A stretch of 64,000 nucleotides of DNA from Acanthopleura granulata (taxonomy: Eukaryota; Mollusca; Polyplacophora; Chitonida; Chitonidae). The notes beneath the pieces were generated by a model. That model did no database searches and was not told the origin of the DNA. It saw nothing but the letters and a program-made list of their open reading frames with translations. Position numbers and translations under genes: made by a program. The stretch lies in contig JABBOT010000007.1 of the NCBI GenBank assembly GCA_016165875.1, forward strand, positions 20,853,703 to 20,917,702, in the 5' to 3' direction. Below are positions 1 to 12,122 of the stretch, piece after piece. Each line of letters opens with the position of its first letter. The stretch's first letter is position 1.

Positions 1-316
1 CGCATGTATGTCAATGTTGATCCCCCAACAATACAAAAGACTACAGAATAATGAGCCAAGCCGAAGTAGCAACGTGAATTCGTCGGCAAATGGTGACACC
101 AAACTGGTGAAATTACCGCGAGTTTTATTTCAACTGTTCACGTAAATGTTTTGGAGTAGCAAATATCGGCCCCTCGTCGATTCTACGCGGTGGAGCCCTT
201 TACCTGGGTATCTTCGGGGATTCGGTCAGATCTCTCGACTCGGTTAAAAGAGTGTTGTAGAATGTATCAAAGGATTTATCAGAGCGCTGTTCTCTGTAGA
301 ACGCCCAAGGCCTTCA
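1..316. other. unrecognised non-coding stretch
   Basis: No coding, RNA or repeat signal that I recognise. It ends where the ATTT-type tail of the adjacent SINE begins. Confidence 0.4.
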
Positions 317-556
317 TATTTATTTATTTATTTATTTGATTGGTGTTTTACACCGTACTCAAGAATATTTCATTTATATACCACGGCGGCCAGCATTTTG
401 GTGGGATGAAACCGGGCAGATCCCGGGGGGAAACCCAAGACCATCCGCAGGTTGCTGGCAGACCTTCCCACGTACGGCCGGAGAGGAAGCCAGCATGAAC
501 TGATCTTGAACTCACAGCGACCGTATTGGTGGGAGGCTCCGGGTCATTGTGCCTAG
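317..556 (-). mobile_element. tRNA-headed SINE, full or near-full length
   Basis: Read on the minus strand, the element starts near 556 with a tRNA-like head that has a B-box-like GAGTTCAAGATC. It then runs through a body that recurs at 35,226-35,452, 55,405-55,631 and, diverged, at 38,060-38,205 and 49,979-50,293. It ends in an AAAT-type simple tail (plus-strand ATTT units at 318-338). The plus-strand signature is 'CCGTACTCAAGAATATTTC'. I recognise this as a common interspersed repeat of molluscs. It is a Pol III-type non-autonomous retroposon and encodes no protein. It lies directly downstream of, and probably truncates, the hAT transposase relic. Confidence 0.75.
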
Positions 557-660
557 CTCCTTGTACAGAAGTGTCTTTTCCCTGGGTATTAATGGACAAC
601 AGGCCCACGGTGTTCAGAGCTCCTTGTACAGAAGTGTCTTTTCCCTGAGCATTAATCTAC
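555..660. repeat. 63-bp tandem duplication inside the hAT relic
   Basis: The block starting AGCTCCTTGTACAGAAGTGT is present at 555 and again at 618, a period of 63 bp (21 codons). It therefore keeps the minus-strand transposase frame while duplicating its QGKDTSVQGA segment. Confidence 0.8.
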
Positions 661-1316
661 AACTGTTCTGCTCTCGAGAAAGCATGGTAATCGAGCTTCA
701 GACCAAACAAGGTGCTAACCCTTTCCATCAGCGCTGCTTTTCCACCAGTCCGTCTACCGTACTCATGACTTTGCATTTGAACTTCCTCCAACGTGTCAAG
801 TATGGCTTGGTAATGTGTGAGAATATCTCCAGTAGAACCGGTCCTGACTGTCCACCTGGTAGGACAAAGTGGCCGAAGTGATCGTGGATTTTCTGTCCCG
901 GACAAAGACTGAATTCGACAGAAGAGCCACGGTAGTTTTGGTGAAAATTTTATCAATTTTACGATTTCGGAAATAAAGTGAAGTGCATCTCGTAATGGTT
1001 TGCCTTGTCTGGACACGTCTTGTAGGCACAAGTTTGTACAATGAGCCAAACAATAAACTGAAAGTGCCTTGTTGTTCATATTTGGAATCTGTAGCCACGT
1101 CAAGAAGGTTTGCCTTGCATGCTAGCAGCTCCATCGTAAGCTTGGCCTCTACAATTGTCGAAAGCCAGATTGCATCGGACAGGCACGTCTGTCGGGGCCT
1201 TGGTAAGGGTATTGCTGGTTACACCCGGAACCTCTACAAACCCAACAGATTCCTCATGTACCTCATACTGTTCTGTTACCCAGCCTACACATGCATTAAA
1301 TTGCTCCTTAAAAGAT
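557..1316 (-). pseudogene. hAT-superfamily (ZMYM1-like) transposase relic
   Basis: Minus-strand reading from about 1316 gives a hAT/ZMYM1-type transposase segment: an EVHEESVGFVEVP block, then the hallmark NCRGQAYDGAASMQG (about 1165-1115), then KALSVYCLAHCTNLCLQ and LCPTRWTVRTG (1090-860). In this family CRGQ-YDGA and the CxxHxxNL region surround the catalytic acidic residues of the RNase H-fold transposase. The frame breaks near 1,100: the YDGA frame hits a stop just before the AHCTNL frame takes over. The C-terminal 'QGKDTSVQGA' block occurs twice because of a 63-bp in-frame repeat (starting at 555 and 618). The N-terminus (BED/zinc finger region) and C-terminal dimerisation region are absent. 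The piece is a dead fragment, bounded downstream by the SINE. Confidence 0.8.
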
Positions 1317-2541
1317 AGATGTATTGCGCTATAGTAGTTGCTGTTGTTTATTTGTTATTGTTTACCTCTTGATTTGCTGTTGACGGTGTAACTTCACTGC
1401 CACTTGGTATTAGTGCCCGATTTTTTCGCTTGTGGGGAGGGGCTTGTATTGCCAGACGACGAAGTTCGCTTTGCAGATGTTGTAAAAAAGGAATTTATCG
1501 ACCGTTGAACTCGACGAAGTTGGCTTCATTTAAGTCCCATATAAAGGAGTTAACTCATAAACATATATAAATATGTAGGCTCAAGGACGGAAAAAACATA
1601 TCGGCCCTATATTAATAGTAATTTGCACTGGGAAAATTGCAGTTTGCTATAATTAGTTTACCGGGAAAATATATTTGCATTAGTGTGATGTTTTATTCGG
1701 CGGAAGGGCCTGTTTGTCTAACAAGTATACGTAATTTCCGGAGCCTGAAAAGGGGGAGGGGGGGGGTGGTAAAGGTTTGCTGCCCCCCTCCCAGCTTCCG
1801 ACCCCCTTGTCATGTTATTGGCAATATTTCACTGTGAAGAGTACTATACAACATGTATATCATAGTGTTAAGCCAAGGTATAAAACACAGTTAAGTGCAT
1901 TCATCTACCTACTCCATATCTTATAAGCGTTTTTGCAAAGCTACCGTCGGTCTTTCTATATCCATGAACTAAAACTGCATTAAAGGGGCACTGTAATCCA
2001 AAAGTGGTCACAAAATAGGTTTATTAAACTGGACCATGTTGAAATCCCTTGTGCTTTATTTACTTGCTGTTTGGGTGACAGGCAATTCCCAACCATTTTG
2101 GAGGGAGAGGTGTATTTTCAGGGTTCCTTGAGCGGGTAAGCATCATATTGAGCTGTCCATCATTCTTGATTGCATTTGTCCCAATAGATGTAATGTTTCG
2201 TTTCCCGTTATCTATTTTTCTATGCTTGCTGCTTCCATTTCTGTACCGCTTGTTGTATAGACAACCCCAAACTCCGAAGTACTGTTTAATGGAATGCAGT
2301 ACACAAGCGATTAAAATCACTGATATTAAATGTCAATGCACATGTACAATTAAGAATAAAGTACAAAAGTCCCTCTTGCTAACGTTCACCATTCGAGATT
2401 ATTGTCTTTGTGTATATGTGAAACCCCGATATAGCTTCAAATTACGCATTGTTTTATTAAAATATGTTATTTTGTATTTGCGCTGTCGTCAATACAACTA
2501 TGCCATTTCAACCAATGCAGCATAATAGGGGTGATAGGTTT
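1317..2541. other. unrecognised stretch with a G/C-run hairpin
   Basis: No gene is recognised. At about 1,750-1,815 a run of G (GGGGGAGGGGGGGGG) is followed by a C-run (CCCCCCTCCC) and can form a hairpin. Open frames in 2,060-2,525 are AT-rich and lack any family motif. Confidence 0.4.
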
Positions 2542-2561
2542 AACAACAACAACAACAACAA
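2542..2561. repeat. (AAC)n microsatellite
   Basis: Six to seven AAC units in uninterrupted sequence. Confidence 0.9.
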
Positions 2562-2699
2562 AATTGTCCAAACCATGCAGCCCATGACAATGAGAAGTAT
2601 GGTGGATTTAATTAAAAAATAACTTGTCACACCCATACGTGGCGTACACAAAGACCTACTCGTTTGTTTTTAATTTTACTCACAGTTTTGTATCATTTT

Positions 2700-2855
2700 G
2701 TTTCAAACAAGTCCGTCTGCTTCATTTGCTTTTATACGTTCTCATTATGTCGACAATCATATGCTGATTCCTGATTTAAATATGTTCTCGCCACGATATG
2801 ATTGAAATATTCCTGAAACCTTAATCATTCATTCATTCGTTCCTCTTATTTGGCA
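2700..2855 (+). mobile_element. 5'-truncated LINE 3' end
   Basis: Matches the 3' untranslated end of the LINE at 43,850-44,028. It shares a CCTGATTT.AA.ATGTTCTCGCCACGA block, then GAAATATT, and ends in CATTCATTCATTCGTTC. Only about 150 bp remain, consistent with a severely 5'-truncated retrotransposition event. It could instead be a SINE that borrowed the LINE tail. Confidence 0.6.
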
Positions 2856-3734
2856 TGTGATCTTTTTGCATTTTTTATTGTAGCTCAAGTACATAGTGAA
2901 GATAGCGACACATGTGAATTTAGTTCAGAGTACAGTGGGTATACATCAGCTTGTACCTATGTGGAAACAGTATGCTACATGAGAGATTACGCCTTATGTG
3001 ACAGCTAACCAAGTTAGGAAATATCCAGTTTACTCCGGATTCAGTATGTATATATTTATCATATTATAAGCGTACGTTGTTTGTTTTCCGATTTCGGCCG
3101 GAACTCTGATGCAGGTAAATGTACTTCGATTACCTCGGGACCTACCGTTTGGTATATTTTTACAGACTGTATTTTTAACAAATATGCAGAATGTTAACAT
3201 CATGTTTTCCTCTACGTCCCTATCACTAAGAGTTTAATTTAAGCAATTAATGTCAGACGACCTCCATTGTACTAAATTATATGAGATTTTGGAAGTGTAA
3301 TTAAATTATGAATTAATTTACTTCGGTTTTCATAAGTTACAAGAGGTTGGTAAATTGTTTCAGCAGAAGCGAACAAAAGCTTTGACGTCTTGCAGGCCGA
3401 GTGTTTCGTAGTCTTATGACGAATATTCAGTAACTGTAATGAAAAGGTACGGAGGCAGATGGCATCCTTGTGCAACCCCACGATCGACAAATATGAGAAA
3501 TGACCCTGCAAAACAGTTATTTAAAACAGAGTATGCGAAGTTATTGTCTTAGATATTTACGCTGTTAATGAATACATTCTCTAAAGTTAAATCCTTAACA
3601 TAATTTGAATCTAGGGTGCAAATGTATTATTCAAATGTAAGAAAAAGTTTTACCCTGTTCCACAAATCTGTCATAAATGCTCTACTTCGTCAAAAATCTG
3701 TGTGTCATTTTCTCCCATGCGTCTGTTTTTAAGA
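2856..3734. other. unrecognised AT-rich stretch
   Basis: No coding, RNA or repeat feature is recognised. The 79-codon minus-strand open frame at 3,272-3,511 has no recognisable motif. Confidence 0.3.
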
Positions 3735-5205
3735 AGAAATGGTAAATTATGTCATCCTATGAGTGAATATATCCGGATACATAGCAAGGCACTGGCCTGT
3801 AACAAACTTGGACCATTTGCAGCTTTCGTCTTACCGTTTGCTAAAGGGAAAGACCGCACGAAAATGAAATTATGGTGGATGAAAAGACCATGACAAATCG
3901 TATCTGGAAATACCTTCACTCAGTTTTTTGACCTCAACTCACCAAATTAAACGCAGTCAAATATTTTAATTGTATTGTGGGTTTATGGACCATATTGATA
4001 ACGTGGTTCACGGAGGACGTCACACACCCTTCATACACCTTTATGTTCATCTCTGAATAAAGTTCTTCTGAAAAGTACCCCTATTATATCTGCCTGTGTA
4101 TGAAAACGCTAATATGATATATTTCTGCTTCAGGGCCATAACAGAGTCGGCGTGTTGTTAGTGATGCATCATCAATATGGTCAATAAAGACACAAACAAT
4201 CAAAATATTTTTCTACGTTTAATTTGGTGAAAAAAATCTCAAGATTCTGTGAATGTTTTTGATGCAGTTTTTAATGGTCTTTTCACTCACTCTAACGTAA
4301 TTTTTGTGTCTTCTTTCCCCTTTAAATGTGACGACAACACATCGTTTTGATAAATTCCACACCAATGATGCATAGTGAATTATTACCATCTAATAAACTT
4401 TAACATTACTGGAGTTTTTATTCAGATTTGTTTAACCGAGGAGTTATGTGAAAATTTGCTACTAAGTAAGGGCAACAGCTGGAATTAAATTCTGAGGTAA
4501 GTCGTAAATAAGCAAGAAGCCGGATTTCCCAGGGTGACAATTCAACAACTATGTCACATTGTCATCGCTACTCTGGTTTTAAACACAAAGCTCTAGTGTT
4601 TTTATATTGTGTACATTGACTGAATGATACCCTTTGTCCCCTTGTCGACCAACAAGTCCGCAATAAACACAGTTATGTATAGTAGATTGAAATAAGATTG
4701 AGTACCTGCGTAAAAGCAATTATGTTCTGAATTATATATTTATCTGTAACAGTACGAGAGACTTCCCTAACTATAATTTCTTTACATGTGAAATTCTGAA
4801 CATATTAACAAAATTGTATATAGTATACAGTATACCTTTAATTAGGGATACACAAAAATATACGTAAGCTCAAAATATAAAATACTAGAAACACTGTTAA
4901 ACTCTGTATGTGAAAATAAATTATAATTATCATTTGTCAGATTTTGTTCACATGTTGACATGTTGTTTACTTTCGTATGCATGTATTGGTCCAAGTTGAT
5001 ATATGAGAGTATTCATTGTAAAGATTGAAGAGAACAAAAAAAATATTTTGCAACGTTTTGACATAGGTGAGTAGGGTATCAAAAATAAAGATAAACTCAG
5101 AAGTGTAGGGAAAATTAAAGGAAAATGTTGACGGTGTACAAACTGTAGAAGGCTGTATAAAAATGTTAAGAATTCACATTTAGTTTTAAATATGGTACTG
5201 ACTCG
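3735..5205. repeat. diverged direct repeat, copy 1 (partner 61,985-63,315)
   Basis: Collinear with the partner block over about 1.3-1.5 kb in the same orientation. Shared stretches include the GGCACTGGCCTGTAACAAAC block (about 3,789 and 62,033), ACTATGTCACA, CCCCTTGTCGACCAACAAGTC, and the final AAGAATTCACATTTAGTTTT. Identity is clearly lower than between the 20-kb copies, with numerous small indels. It contains a broken version of the candidate exon that is intact in the partner. It could be an old segmental duplication or an uncatalogued interspersed repeat. Confidence 0.75.
4134..4252 (+). pseudogene. broken copy of the candidate exon at 62,313-62,438
   Basis: Begins after a TTCTGCTTCAG acceptor-like site, as in the partner. 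Reading the partner's frame gives GHNRVGVLLVMHHQYGQ and then a stop at 4,185. Small deletions relative to the partner destroy the frame, although the final TTCTGTGA is kept. This looks like decay of a coding exon whose other copy is still open. The function of the original is unknown. Confidence 0.4.
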
Positions 5206-7011
5206 GCTCCTCAAGTCTCGATGGTGCAGCAGTGAGGTGTATCTTTGTAACTCAGATAAACAGCAAAACTTTCAATCCAAACTACAAGCAAACTGCTTCT
5301 GAAAAAGTGATTCATTTTTTTCATTTTGTTAGAAGACGGTAAGAGTTAGGCTTTTTCCTGTGAGAATAGACCGATCGATAGTGGGGCGTTTAACCATATC
5401 AACCGCGCGATGAAAAACATACACACCAAACAATTACATCGGACAGATTGTCAGAACTGAAACACATACCAATTCTCACCCGAGCGACAAGGGGGGGGGG
5501 GGTTGTTTAAAATGCCCCAGATTATCAAACCCGTCACATGAAAACGTCTTGCATGTTTCCATCAAAGCGCACAACAAAGCCACTCTTCCGTCGGCCATCA
5601 GAAAGTTTTCCGTCTTAGGTATTATATTAGTCAAAACAGATGACGACTGTTCACGGAGATTCATATTTATTCTTGTCAAACGGAACACTGGGGGTTGTTT
5701 CACCGGGTTGAAGGCCTGTATTATGACCCGGATACCTTGCTTCCCAGTGTTGATAATTGCACAAACCAACAAAACGTGAAACCTTCTATACATTTAGCAT
5801 TCTTTTGTGCATTAGTTTCATGAATGCAATTGTTGGATGGATCGTCAGGTCGAAGTTCTTCATGGTGCATCGGGCCCTGCTTTCGTTGAAAACCCAGATG
5901 AGGCTGGACTATTTAGACCGAACTTGAGCTTTAAACTGAGACTTGCGCAGAAGATGCAACAAATGGGGGTCATGTTGTTCAGGACTCACGTGTCAGATTC
6001 ACCAGCCCAAGGCAGAACACCTTTCAAATAAAACCAATAATTAGCTTCTACAAGAGGAAATCCGAGGCAGATTGATGCAACATAGACAGACTGACTGCTA
6101 CCCAACCGCGAAAATACCAGCTTCATTCTTATAGATGTACATGTAGGGTTCTAAAAAGTAACGCATATGTTGAAGTTCCAGTACTGGAAATCTATTCTGC
6201 TCAAACATGTGTAACCCGGATAACCAATATTACACGCTGTCATTTTCAGCCTTGTTGGTGAGGAAATCAGAATGTCAGTAATTATATGAAATAAGCAGGG
6301 GAATCTCATTCATTCATGACACCAGGTCACTCTTCTGGCTGTCGGTCACTAATATGTTCCTTAATATATTCCTTGGTGGATCACCAGCAAGAAGGCTATG
6401 AATTAGATAATCAGACTGGATCCCTATTATAAACCTCCGAGGCGCCATGCAAAAGCTGAAAGTTAGCAAACAATAGGTTGCATCTATCTATCGATTAAAA
6501 TCCTTTCTGCTGACATGCCGTTTGTAAAAGACAATGGCTTCAGTAGTGAACTTATGTTGATTGTTGAAGGAGAATTCACTAACAGGAAAATAAAATGATC
6601 TAAGATTGCCGGGGTGCTAAATGGACAATTACAATTTGACCATATGGTGCACGCTCTTGGGGTATAACAAGCCGGCCGATTGCTTCATCGCAGAAACAAG
6701 CTGGTTTCCAGTCCTCCACTGTGTTGTCTTCTAGCCTTTCCGGCGGATAAATATGTATGTATTTAATTTATTCTTTTAAATGTATCTGACTGCTGCCTAC
6801 CATGTCATGTTTGTAGAGAGAAAAAAATCTGTGCATCCTGAGTAAATCACCTGTATTCGTCAGCTACCTGGAATACACCCGAATTTTTCATCAAGTCATT
6901 TGGTTTGTCAGTGAACTGAGTATCGAGGCCAATGTTTCACACCAATACATATTACATGGCAAGCCCCATAACAAAATAAAACTTCTATGAATTACTTTCA
7001 TAATGTTTTAT
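5206..7011. other. unrecognised stretch
   Basis: No gene is recognised. There is a G12 homopolymer at 5,491-5,502. Open frames at 5,476-5,793 and 5,837-6,031 show no family motif. Confidence 0.35.
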
Positions 7012-7023
7012 GCAAAATTCTTT
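7012..7023. repeat. target-site duplication, 3' side of the full-length LINE
   Basis: GCAAAATTCTTT, identical to 12,751-12,762. The pair brackets the LINE exactly: its ATTC-type tail on this side and its 5' end on the other. Confidence 0.85.
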
Positions 7024-7251
7024 GAATGAACGAATGAATGATTATGCCTTAACGCAATATCTCAGCCATATCGTGGGAGAACAAGGTGGAACAACGAGAC
7101 AGTTCAGGGTTTCGATGGTGACATGAGAACATTAAAAACAAACCAAAAACGTACGGACATGATTAAAATCAGGTAAGAAAACCAAAACAGCTAAAACTCG
7201 AAAACCAGCATATTAAGGAAGTTTTATCACGAGTATGTATGAAAATAAAAT

Positions 7252-10200
7252 TTATATTTTATGATACAGGCCAATGGCCTTCAAATATTTTATGACAGCG
7301 TCGCCAGCGATGCTGTCAAACAAATCATATATGGAGTTTACTGTGTAGAATTTTTCCCGCACATGGGCAAAGTCCACACAGTCAACCAGGATGTGTTTGA
7401 TGCCGTATTCAGCACCACATCCAACACACTCGGGAGCACTGCCCCCATCCAGGATAAAATTGTGTGTTAGACGAGAATGCCCAACACGGCATGTTGTTAA
7501 AACCACTTGGTCTCTACGAGACATACCCAGTGTATAAGAGTTATGGCCAATGACAGGGTGAATAGCGTGCAGTTTGTTAGGCACCTGCAAGTCTCATTCA
7601 TCCTGCCAAAGGCGACGAATATATTTAAGAATATTCGCTCGAAAGTCAGTGTAAGGGATTTTAACTTTTGATATGGATCTATTTAGGGCAGCCTTTGCCT
7701 CCCTATCCACAACTGTGTTTCCATGGATACCAATATGACTTGGTATCCAACAGAATATAATATCTTTGCCTCTTTTAATCAATTTTCTATGTAAGGCTAA
7801 AATTTCAAGAATGAGCGGGTGTTTAAATTTATTATTCTGTATTGCCATAAAGCAGGAGAGCGAGTCACTACATACCATTGCCCTCTGGGCACGCCCAGAG
7901 GAAACATATGATAAGGCCAGGTGTATAGCCCTGGCTACTGCAGAAAAGATAGAAGATGATGATGGAAGACGAAGAGAAGAGACCCGCTGTTTTAAGACAG
8001 CCGCAGCCGCAACCTTGTCCCCATCCTTCGACCCGTCAGTGTATATAAATTTATAATTTGGATAATTAGCCTTAAATCAGCAAAAGTTTGCTGAATTATA
8101 AGAGGATTTGTATTAGATTTATTATGTTGATGTAAATCAAATATTAGTTTAGGTTGTGGAATAAGACAGGGAGGAGAACCCGGAAAAGATGCCGGACCTG
8201 TCTCCTCTAGCTTGATGTCCCGTATACGAAGACCAAACGGAGGGATATTGTTAGAACATTGAGTATATTTGTCTACATATGGTGGATTGAAAACACAGTC
8301 GTAGGCAGGGTTTGTTGGGTGAGTTTTAAGCTTTGTAGCATATTGAGGGCTGAGTTTAATACGTCGGTTATGTAAAGACGTCTCATTGGCGTCCACGTAT
8401 AAGCTCTCTACTGGTGAGGCACCAAGGCTGAGCCTCAGACCTTGGAGATGGACCAAATCCAACATTTTAAGATATGATTTCCTAGCGGAACCAAAAATGA
8501 TGGACCCATAGTTTAATTTAGACCTCACCAGACAACGATATAGATTGAGTAAGACAGATCGGTCATCACCCCAATCGGTGTTATCAAATATTATACCTAA
8601 AAATTTTGTTCCTCCAACAATTTTTATCTGTTCACCAGAAAAATTAAGCTCTGGGTGAAGATGAAGTTTCCGTTTATTACAAAAATGCATACCGACAGCT
8701 TTAGACGTTGAAAATCTAAAACCGTCTTCACTTTCTAATTTCTCGATCTTTTTGAGACAAAGCTGCAACTGACGTTCGATATTGTTCATATTTCTCGCAC
8801 GGTAGCATATGAGGAAATCATCCACAAATAGACAACCCTCTTTACCAGATGTTACGGTTTTAGCCAAACTATTTCTTTTTATGCTGAACAAGGTAGGCAT
8901 AGGATGCTGCCCTGAGGTACACCCATTTCATGCTCACGAGAGTCAGAAAGGGTGGACCCTACCAGTACCTTAAAATGACGATCAGATAAAAATTTTGATA
9001 TAAATATTGGTAGTCGGCCTTTAAGGCACATATTCGCTAGGTCTTTTAAAATGCCATATTTCCATGTAGTGTCGTAGGCCTTTTCAAGGTCCAAAAATAT
9101 AGACACCACATGTTCATTATTAATAAAAATATCACGAATATAGGATTCGAATCGAACAAGGTGGTCCAAAGTGGATCTACTTTCACGAAAACCATATTGT
9201 ATATTAGATAGTAACTTGTTGGTTTCAAGAAACCAAACAAGTCTATCATTTATCATCCGTTCCATAGTCTTACAGACGCAACTGGTAAGAGCTATGCCTC
9301 TCTCCATGAGGGTGGGAAATTACCACTTATCCAAATATCATTTAGTAAATCCAAGAGAGTCTCAAGTGGTTCAGGTGGTAAATAGTTCAGAAACTTATAA
9401 TACAGGTTATCAGGACCACATGCAGTATCATGTGCCTTTCTCAATGTATTTTTAGTTCATCGATATTAAAAGGACGATTATAGTCTTCTAAATCTTTAGA
9501 ATGAAAGGACAATTTAATTTTCTCCTTCTGGTTTTTAATTCGCTGAAATTCTGAAGTATAATTGTCAGAAGAAGATTTTGTAGAAATTGACTGCGGTAAT
9601 TTACTAGCTATACCGGATGGAGAAGTTCATCAGTATATTATCTTCATCTTTCAGGTGTTGGACTTTTGCTTTATTATTTTTGCCCTTAAGTCTCTGAACC
9701 ATATTCCAGATCTTACGCATGGGTTTTTTTGACGTAATGCCTGAAACGAATTTCCGCCAACAAGATCGTTTCTTGGACTTAAGTAATCGACAAGCCTTAG
9801 GTCGAAGAATACGAACCTGGTTTAAATTATTAACAGTAGGACAATGAATGAATTGGCGTTCAGCTTTTTTACGGTCCTGTATGGCTTTACGACAGTCATT
9901 GTCGTACCAGGGTTTACTTTTGGATTTTGGACTGCTCGAGGTCTTAGGGATAGTTCTATCTGCAGGTCGTAAAATATGTTCATTCAATTTAAATATAGGA
10001 TCATCTGTTGCATTGAGAGTCTGTGGAGTGATATCAGCCTCACAGAACATCTCAAATGCCATCCAATCTGCTTTGTCGAGCATCCACCTATCTACACGTT
10101 CTAAAGAAACAGAAGTGAGATGTTCTAGAATAATAGGAAAATGGTCACTACCACAAAGATCCTCATGCGCTCTCCAAGAAAAATCCGGGAGAAGTGATGG

Positions 10201-10780
10201 ATCGGTGATAGTGAGATCGATAGCAGAATAAACGCCATTACGCGGATGTAAATGAGTATTAGAACCATCATAGAAATAATACAGTTCCTCCTTGGATAAG
10301 AAATCTTCTTCTGCCTTGCCCTTACTATTTATGTGGTTACTTCCGCATAAGGGAAGATGGGAATTAAAATCTCCCATTATTATAAACGGTGTAGGTAATT
10401 GTTCTTTCAAATTATGCAACTGGAAAGCTTACAAAGAAGTGTTCGGAGGAATATAAACACAATGTGATTCTCTTAGACAATGACACACGAACGGCCACAG
10501 ACTGAAGCTCTGTATCCCGAGCAACAGGACTGTGGATAATACTGTTATTTATGAAGATAGAGGAGCCGCCTGCAGCTCCCTCTTCTTTATGACAAAATGT
10601 ACTAATGAGTGAATAATTTTTGAGAGTTATTTTATCTTTGTCAGATATCTTCAGATGAGTTTCCTCAATAGGATTTAATAGGGCTATAGGATTTAATGAT
10701 TGGACCAGCTGTGCTATTTCAATAAGATTAACCTTAACACCTCGACAATTCTACTGTATAATTTTGTCGTATATAGACAT
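7252..10780 (-). pseudogene. LINE ORF2: endonuclease / reverse transcriptase / RNase H (broken)
   Basis: ORF2 copies element RNA into a nicked target. The start ATG (10,780-10,778) overlaps the ORF1 stop as TAATG. An early stop replaces the Trp of the N-terminal endonuclease motif (IIQ*NCRG; the plus-strand copy has IIQWNCRG). Endonuclease motifs follow: GDFNSH (about 10,375), SAIDLTITDP and GSDHFPI (10,220-10,130). The RT has RSTLDHLVRF, FLDLEKAYDT and an intact FVDD active site (about 8,820). RNase H shows YTDGSK near 8,040 in the preserved copies' alignment, then CSDSLSC and SHIGIHGN (about 7,860-7,715). A C-terminal CVGCG...HILVDC motif sits at 7,430-7,370. Frameshifts near 9,600, 8,900, 8,000 and 7,590, and an internal deletion after FLGIIFDN, make it non-functional. 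Confidence 0.88.
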
Positions 10781-12122
10781 TACGGAGGGAGGCGTATAGG
10801 GGATTTCTCTTTATGTTTCGATCGAGGACGACCCTTCCTTGAAGATCGGTTAGAAGATTTCCCTGGTGCGGGTGATGTATTCATTACATCCGCATCTGAT
10901 TTCGATGGGACAACGACCTCCAACGATCCAAACCTGTTAAATGTTTGCTCATGATCTCGAGTGGCCTTGGACAGACGCTCTGTTGGGCCACTCGGTTTAT
11001 TGGTTTTAATATTATTACTATGAAGTTTCTTTTTGGACTTGTTTTTGTCACTGTTACTTTTAGAGAGCCGAGGTTCAGGTATACCATTTTTTCTGCATTG
11101 TTTATTGGTTTTATTTCTTGTAATGAGGTGGTCTGGGTTGAAGAAGAGTTTCGGACAGGTTGAGCTGAAGGTTCAAAAGAGATCGAACTAGGTTTGTCAA
11201 GGAAGTTTTAGTTGCAACAGATGTTGCAGCTCGCTTGACTACATTGGCAAACGAAGTCTGCGGTGGAGTACTAGAAAGTGAGGCCAATTTGCGGGCCTCC
11301 TGATAGGAAATGTTGTTTTTAGTTTTTGATTGATTATTTGCTTTTCTTTGATGAAAAGAGGACAGTCCTTAGAGGAGGCCATGTGATCTCGGTCACAATT
11401 GCAGCACTTAACTGTGCTGCTGCAGTCAATACCATCATGATCTTCACTGCCGCATCGGAAACAAACCAGTTTATTTTTACACTGGCCTTTGCCGTGACCA
11501 AAATTTTGAAAAGTAAAACGTGTTGGGTTAGGTATGTATAAATCCACATTAACCATAAAGGGCCAATGTAAATATATGATGGTAGAGAGGTGCTATTAAA
11601 TGTCAGCAGGTATGTGTTTAATTTGAGGATGTTGCCAGCTTTTTTTGTTGTGAAACGCTTACCTCTGACAAGACCCTATGGTTTTAATTCTGTACAGATT
11701 TCTTCTTCAGAAAGGTCCAAGATATCCCCATCCCTGTCACGTATTATTCCCTGACAGCTGTTCAAAGTGTTGTGAGGGGATGTAAAAACAGATATGTCGG
11801 AAATTTTTATTCAATGATAATAAATTTTTTGATTGTTGTTTAGCTAACCTTTCGATAAGAATGTCTCCAGATCGCAGTTTTTTAACGTTTTTTAAAGTGC
11901 CTGCTGCACCCTGCAAAGTCCTCTGTAAAAGAAAAGGATAAATTTTAGAAGCCGGCTTTTGTTCACTCTTTGTTGAGAGGACAATAAAAGCCGGCCAACG
12001 TTCCTGTCCATTGTCAAGTGAGTCTGACAAAACCTCCAGCTTCTTCTTTTATCAGCACCTGAAATTGGCTGAGAGGACGATCGAAAAGTAGAAACATTTG
12101 GCGACAGGTTTAGGGAAGTCAT
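10780..12122 (-). pseudogene. LINE ORF1: gag-like nucleic-acid-binding protein (broken)
   Basis: ORF1 proteins of this LINE class coat the element RNA. Reading from ATG at 12,122: a Ser-rich N-terminus (MTSLNLSPNVSTF), then a RWPAFIVLSTKSEQKP block and a KNVKKLRSGDILIE block (12,000-11,850). Two zinc knuckles follow: CFRCGSEDHDGIDC (C-x2-C-x4-H-x4-C) and CCNCDRDHMASSKDC (C-x2-C-x3-H-x6-C) at about 11,470-11,380. A basic C-terminus ends KSPIRLPP at the TAATG overlap with ORF2. At least two frameshifts (near 12,025 and 11,740-11,540) split it. The same order is seen in the plus-strand copy at 18,564-19,908. Confidence 0.8.

Noticed and set aside
9848..10231. 127-codon plus-strand frame
   Set aside because: Shadow of the minus-strand LINE endonuclease region. 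No independent motif.
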